Positions 11,326-12,808 of a DNA stretch of 12,808 nucleotides are shown here, piece by piece; position 1 is the first letter of the stretch, and each line of letters starts with the position of its first letter. The DNA is from Patescibacteria group bacterium. GTDB taxonomy: Bacteria > Patescibacteriota > UBA1384 > JAHJRZ01. The notes below the pieces were generated by a model. The model was not told the DNA's origin, did not search any database, and saw only the letters and a list, made by a program, of their open reading frames with translations. Made by a program: the position numbers and the translations under genes. The stretch spans positions 1-12,808 of the forward strand of contig JAHJRZ010000009.1 of NCBI GenBank assembly GCA_018830605.1. The letters are read 5' to 3'.

Positions 11326-11670
11326 TTAGACCGCCATGCGGGCTAATAGCTTTCCTCCCAAGAGATGCAAGTGAAGATGATCAACTAACTGCCCTGATTC
11401 TTTGCCGTTATTGATCACGATTTTATAACCGTTATCCGCGATCTTTGCTTCTTCGGCTACTTTCTGGGCTATTAAAAGCAGATGGCCTAAAAGATCTTGG
11501 TCGATTTTGGCAGTATCATTTAAATTCTTGAGGTGTTTTTTAGGCACAATCAAAACATGAAAAGGAGCTTTGGGATTAATGTCGTCAAAAGCAACCACCT
11601 CATCGTCTTCATATCTGATGTGGGCCGGCATCTGTCCATTGGCAATTTTGCAAAAAATACATTTTGACAT
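11326..11670 (-). CDS. HIT family nucleotide hydrolase (HINT-like)
   Basis: 114 residues, typical of HINT proteins. The histidine triad reads HLHLHLL (about 98-104), the middle histidine being the nucleophile that takes up nucleotide phosphate. The N-terminal CIFCKIANGQMPA (4-16) carries the Cx2C zinc pair common in bacterial HINT, followed by YEDDEVVAFDDINPKAPFHVLIVPKKH. These enzymes hydrolyse adenosine phosphoramidates or dinucleoside polyphosphates; the physiological substrate cannot be read from sequence. The C-terminus after the triad (LGGKLLARMAV) is a little divergent from the usual GGR.L.W. The gene lies between the SprT-like gene and the rpsU operon, with AT-rich repeats on both sides. 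No SD sequence is visible. Confidence 0.95.
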   Translation of the reverse strand: MSKCIFCKIANGQMPAHIRYEDDEVVAFDDINPKAPFHVLIVPKKHLKNLNDTAKIDQDLLGHLLLIAQKVAEEAKIADNGYKIVINNGKESGQLVDHLHLHLLGGKLLARMAV

Positions 11671-11757
11671 AGTTCATTAAAGCATTGAATCATTAAAACA
11701 TGAAAACAAATTATCGTCGCTTTTGTTTTAATGTTCTAGTGTTCTTGTGTTTTTATG
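11671..11757. repeat. AT-rich palindromic repeat between the SprT-like gene and hit
   Basis: CATTAAAACA (11691-11700) and TGTTTTAATG (11724-11733) form a 10-bp inverted repeat. Further ACACTAGAACATT-like steps continue on the minus strand through the stop and the last codons of the SprT-like gene (to about 11757). It differs in sequence from the CAATT-type repeats. Confidence 0.5.
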
Positions 11758-12146
11758 ACTTTGTTCCAGTTTTTGTCTATCCACTCTTTCTGTTTCTTCT
11801 CTATTTCAACTAATCCTCGGCGCCTCATCTCTCTATTTATTATACCACCGCGGTGCGGATAACGGAAGAGCTTGGGTCTTGAACTTGAAAAGCCGGTCAG
11901 ATAATGGACAAACTCATGGGCGAGGATTGATTCGATTACGTATTGGGGAACAATCTCATTTTTGAAATATCCATTGATAGTTACAATACTGGGACTCCCC
12001 TTTTTCAAACTCTGCCGGATACAGCCCAACTGCCATCTGGCGCGCTTACCGAATTTAACTCGCAAGTCATTGGTCGGCGAGATATCAGCAAAATATTTAT
12101 GCCAAATTTCTTGGGCGATTTTTTTAAGCCATTTGTTGTGGCGCAT
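11736..12146 (-). CDS. SprT-like zinc metalloprotein
   Basis: 136 residues. The helix ESILAHEFVHYLTG contains HEFVH (77-81), a gluzincin HExxH site. The likely third zinc ligand is H98 in YPHRGGIINREMRRRGL, resembling the HG..W/F..M spacing of the SprT family. The preceding strand SPSIVTING (51-59) and aromatic N-terminus also fit SprT. Human SPRTN in this family degrades DNA-protein crosslinks; bacterial functions are poorly known. No C-terminal zinc ribbon is present, unlike longer SprT proteins. The last residues (KTQEH) are read from an AT-rich repeat. A consensus TATAAT lies 6 bases before the ATG and no SD is seen, so the mRNA may be leaderless. Family is probable; substrate unknown. 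Confidence 0.78.
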   Translation of the reverse strand: MRHNKWLKKIAQEIWHKYFADISPTNDLRVKFGKRARWQLGCIRQSLKKGSPSIVTINGYFKNEIVPQYVIESILAHEFVHYLTGFSSSRPKLFRYPHRGGIINREMRRRGLVEIEKKQKEWIDKNWNKVIKTQEH

Positions 12147-12152
12147 AAACTA

Positions 12153-12158
12153 ATTATA
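12153..12158 (-). promoter_or_regulatory. -10 box of the SprT-like gene, apparently leaderless
   Basis: A perfect TATAAT on the minus strand ends 6 bases before the ATG. The -35 at 17 bases (TGGAAT) is weak. A start at or beside the ATG would be expected. Confidence 0.45.
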
Positions 12159-12198
12159 AAAAACTTTTCCAAAAAATTCCAGCCTTTATGGCTTGTAC

Positions 12199-12222
12199 AA
12201 AATAATGCGGCCGCATTATTTT
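12199..12222. repeat. 24-bp perfect palindrome upstream of the SprT-like gene
   Basis: AAAATAATGCGG is followed immediately by its exact reverse complement, with a GCGGCCGC centre in AT-rich DNA. On either strand it can fold with a 4-base loop and is followed by T-rich sequence, so it may be a bidirectional terminator. An operator for a dimeric regulator is the alternative. It is one of three structures in the 12147-12301 gap. Confidence 0.7.
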
Positions 12223-12249
12223 ATATTATTTTTTTGATTAAAAAATATT

Positions 12250-12290
12250 AAAAAATGCCGAGGGGGCGTGAAACTTGTGCCTCCTCGGCA
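12250..12290 (-). terminator. Rho-independent terminator of the 12302-12739 gene
   Basis: TGCCGAGG (12256-12263) pairs perfectly with CCTCGGCA (12283-12290). The stem continues through G-T and G-C pairs toward a small loop. Six T on the minus strand (12250-12255) follow directly. It starts 11 bases after the stop codon. Confidence 0.88.
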
Positions 12291-12301
12291 GAACGGCTTG
12301 A

Positions 12302-12739
12302 TTAGAGCTGGTCAAATAGAGGCAGCTTGTGGATACGCTGCCCTGGCATCAACTCGCCGATAACGTAAAGATGACGCATCCCCCAAGCGTCAAGCTGAAC
12401 CAGTTTGATGCCGTAACTTGTCTCCGGATCGTTCGGAAACTCTACTTCCGGAGTCCAGATGATAGTGCCGGCAAAAGTGAAGTCGGCCTCCACCTTCTGA
12501 TCAATGGCGAGATCGGTTCTTGGATTCCACACTTCTTTTTTCGGCGGACTGGTCATGATCTCTGACCGTCTGACAGTCCCACGAGAGAGAGCAAGTTGGA
12601 GTTGATTGAAGCTGGCATTGAGAACGACACGAGTTCCGGAGTAAGGCTCGTCTTCTTCACATTCTTGGTGGCCCAAGACAACTCCAGGGAGTCTGACTTG
12701 AATCCATACCCGCTGATCGACCCGAAGTTCTTCCGGCAT
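12302..12739 (-). CDS. Hypothetical protein with a tandemly duplicated beta-rich domain
   Basis: 145 residues; I do not recognise a family. It has no signal peptide or membrane segment and is probably cytoplasmic. Two related halves are visible: residues 5-23 (LRVDQRVW......PGVVLG) and 77-95 (LAIDQKVE......AGTIIW) align without gaps as L-x2-DQ-(R/K)-V-x7-G-x-hydrophobic pair. Both continue to a Y/G-rich strand (YSGTRVVL at 33-40; YGIKLVQL at 109-116). Each half suggests a small beta-barrel. The start ATG is preceded by a good SD (AGGTG, 7 bases). The gene has a strong terminator and is visibly GC-richer than the SprT and hit genes, traits it shares with the M23 cassette at 1291-2070. Those shared traits suggest a stand-alone, possibly acquired gene. 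A PilZ-like fold was considered but its motifs are absent. Confidence 0.8.
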   Translation of the reverse strand: MPEELRVDQRVWIQVRLPGVVLGHQECEEDEPYSGTRVVLNASFNQLQLALSRGTVRRSEIMTSPPKKEVWNPRTDLAIDQKVEADFTFAGTIIWTPEVEFPNDPETSYGIKLVQLDAWGMRHLYVIGELMPGQRIHKLPLFDQL

Positions 12740-12808
12740 TTTCTTTCACCTGCTGCCATCATGGAGCGGTAGATTCTAGCCGTAAGGCGAGATATATCTA
12801 CTCGCATC

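Noticed and set aside
12302..12739. PilZ (cyclic-di-GMP receptor) assignment
   Set aside because: The beta-rich pattern is suggestive, but the RxxxR and (D/N)xSxxG binding motifs are not present in either half.
12787..12805. Small inverted repeat GCGAG/CTCGC near the right edge, considered as an operator
   Set aside because: Only 5 bp with a 9-base AT loop and cut close to the window edge; not distinguishable from chance.

Overview
The window looks like a piece of a small, AT-rich bacterial genome, most likely from the Candidate Phyla Radiation (Patescibacteria, Parcubacteria-like). I infer this from the short single-domain genes, the tight same-strand operons, the sparse Shine-Dalgarno (SD) sequences, the adenosylcobalamin-dependent ribonucleotide reductase, the lone FtsA-FtsZ pair without mur genes, and the AT-rich palindromic repeats pressed against stop codons. 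The phylum is an inference. TGA is used as a stop (yqeY), so the code appears to be standard table 11. Every gene I support lies on the minus strand, so the transcription order runs from high to low coordinates. No rRNA, tRNA or CRISPR array is visible.

Layout in transcription order. 12739-12302: an unrecognised, GC-richer protein with an internal duplication and its own terminator. 12146-11326: a SprT-like HExxH metalloprotein, then a HIT-family hydrolase. 11111-7132: a housekeeping run rpsU, yqeY, ybeY, dgkA, ftsA, ftsZ, closed by a terminator. 6900-4150: nrdR and nrdJ, preceded by a promoter overlapped by NrdR-box-like sites. 4020-2341: a cobalamin adenosyltransferase, an exported DUF4430 (transcobalamin-like) protein and a DUF6580 (S-component-like) membrane protein. 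2070-1291: a GC-rich M23 peptidase lipoprotein with its own promoter and terminator. 1133-489: a RAYT (REP-associated) transposase between two nested hairpins. 385-1: yggT and the N-terminus of a UvrD/PcrA-type helicase.

The most coherent biology is a cobalamin axis at 2341-6900. DUF4430 could bind corrinoid outside the cell, DUF6580 could carry it across the membrane, CobO/BtuR would make adenosylcobalamin, and NrdJ would use it to make deoxynucleotides, with NrdR controlling supply. No corrinoid synthesis gene is present here, so a scavenging lifestyle fits. The uptake roles are inferred from domain identity and adjacency.

The second theme is non-coding structure. Nested two-tier hairpins built on a 14-base direct repeat occur at 440-480 and 1173-1213, flanking the RAYT gene. 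The same architecture with different sequence occurs at 2161-2213, with a reduced derivative at 2297-2325. Separately, AT-rich repeats lie at or within about 3 bases of the stop codons of nrdJ, hit, ybeY, sprT and ftsZ, and in two of these genes they appear to encode the last residues.
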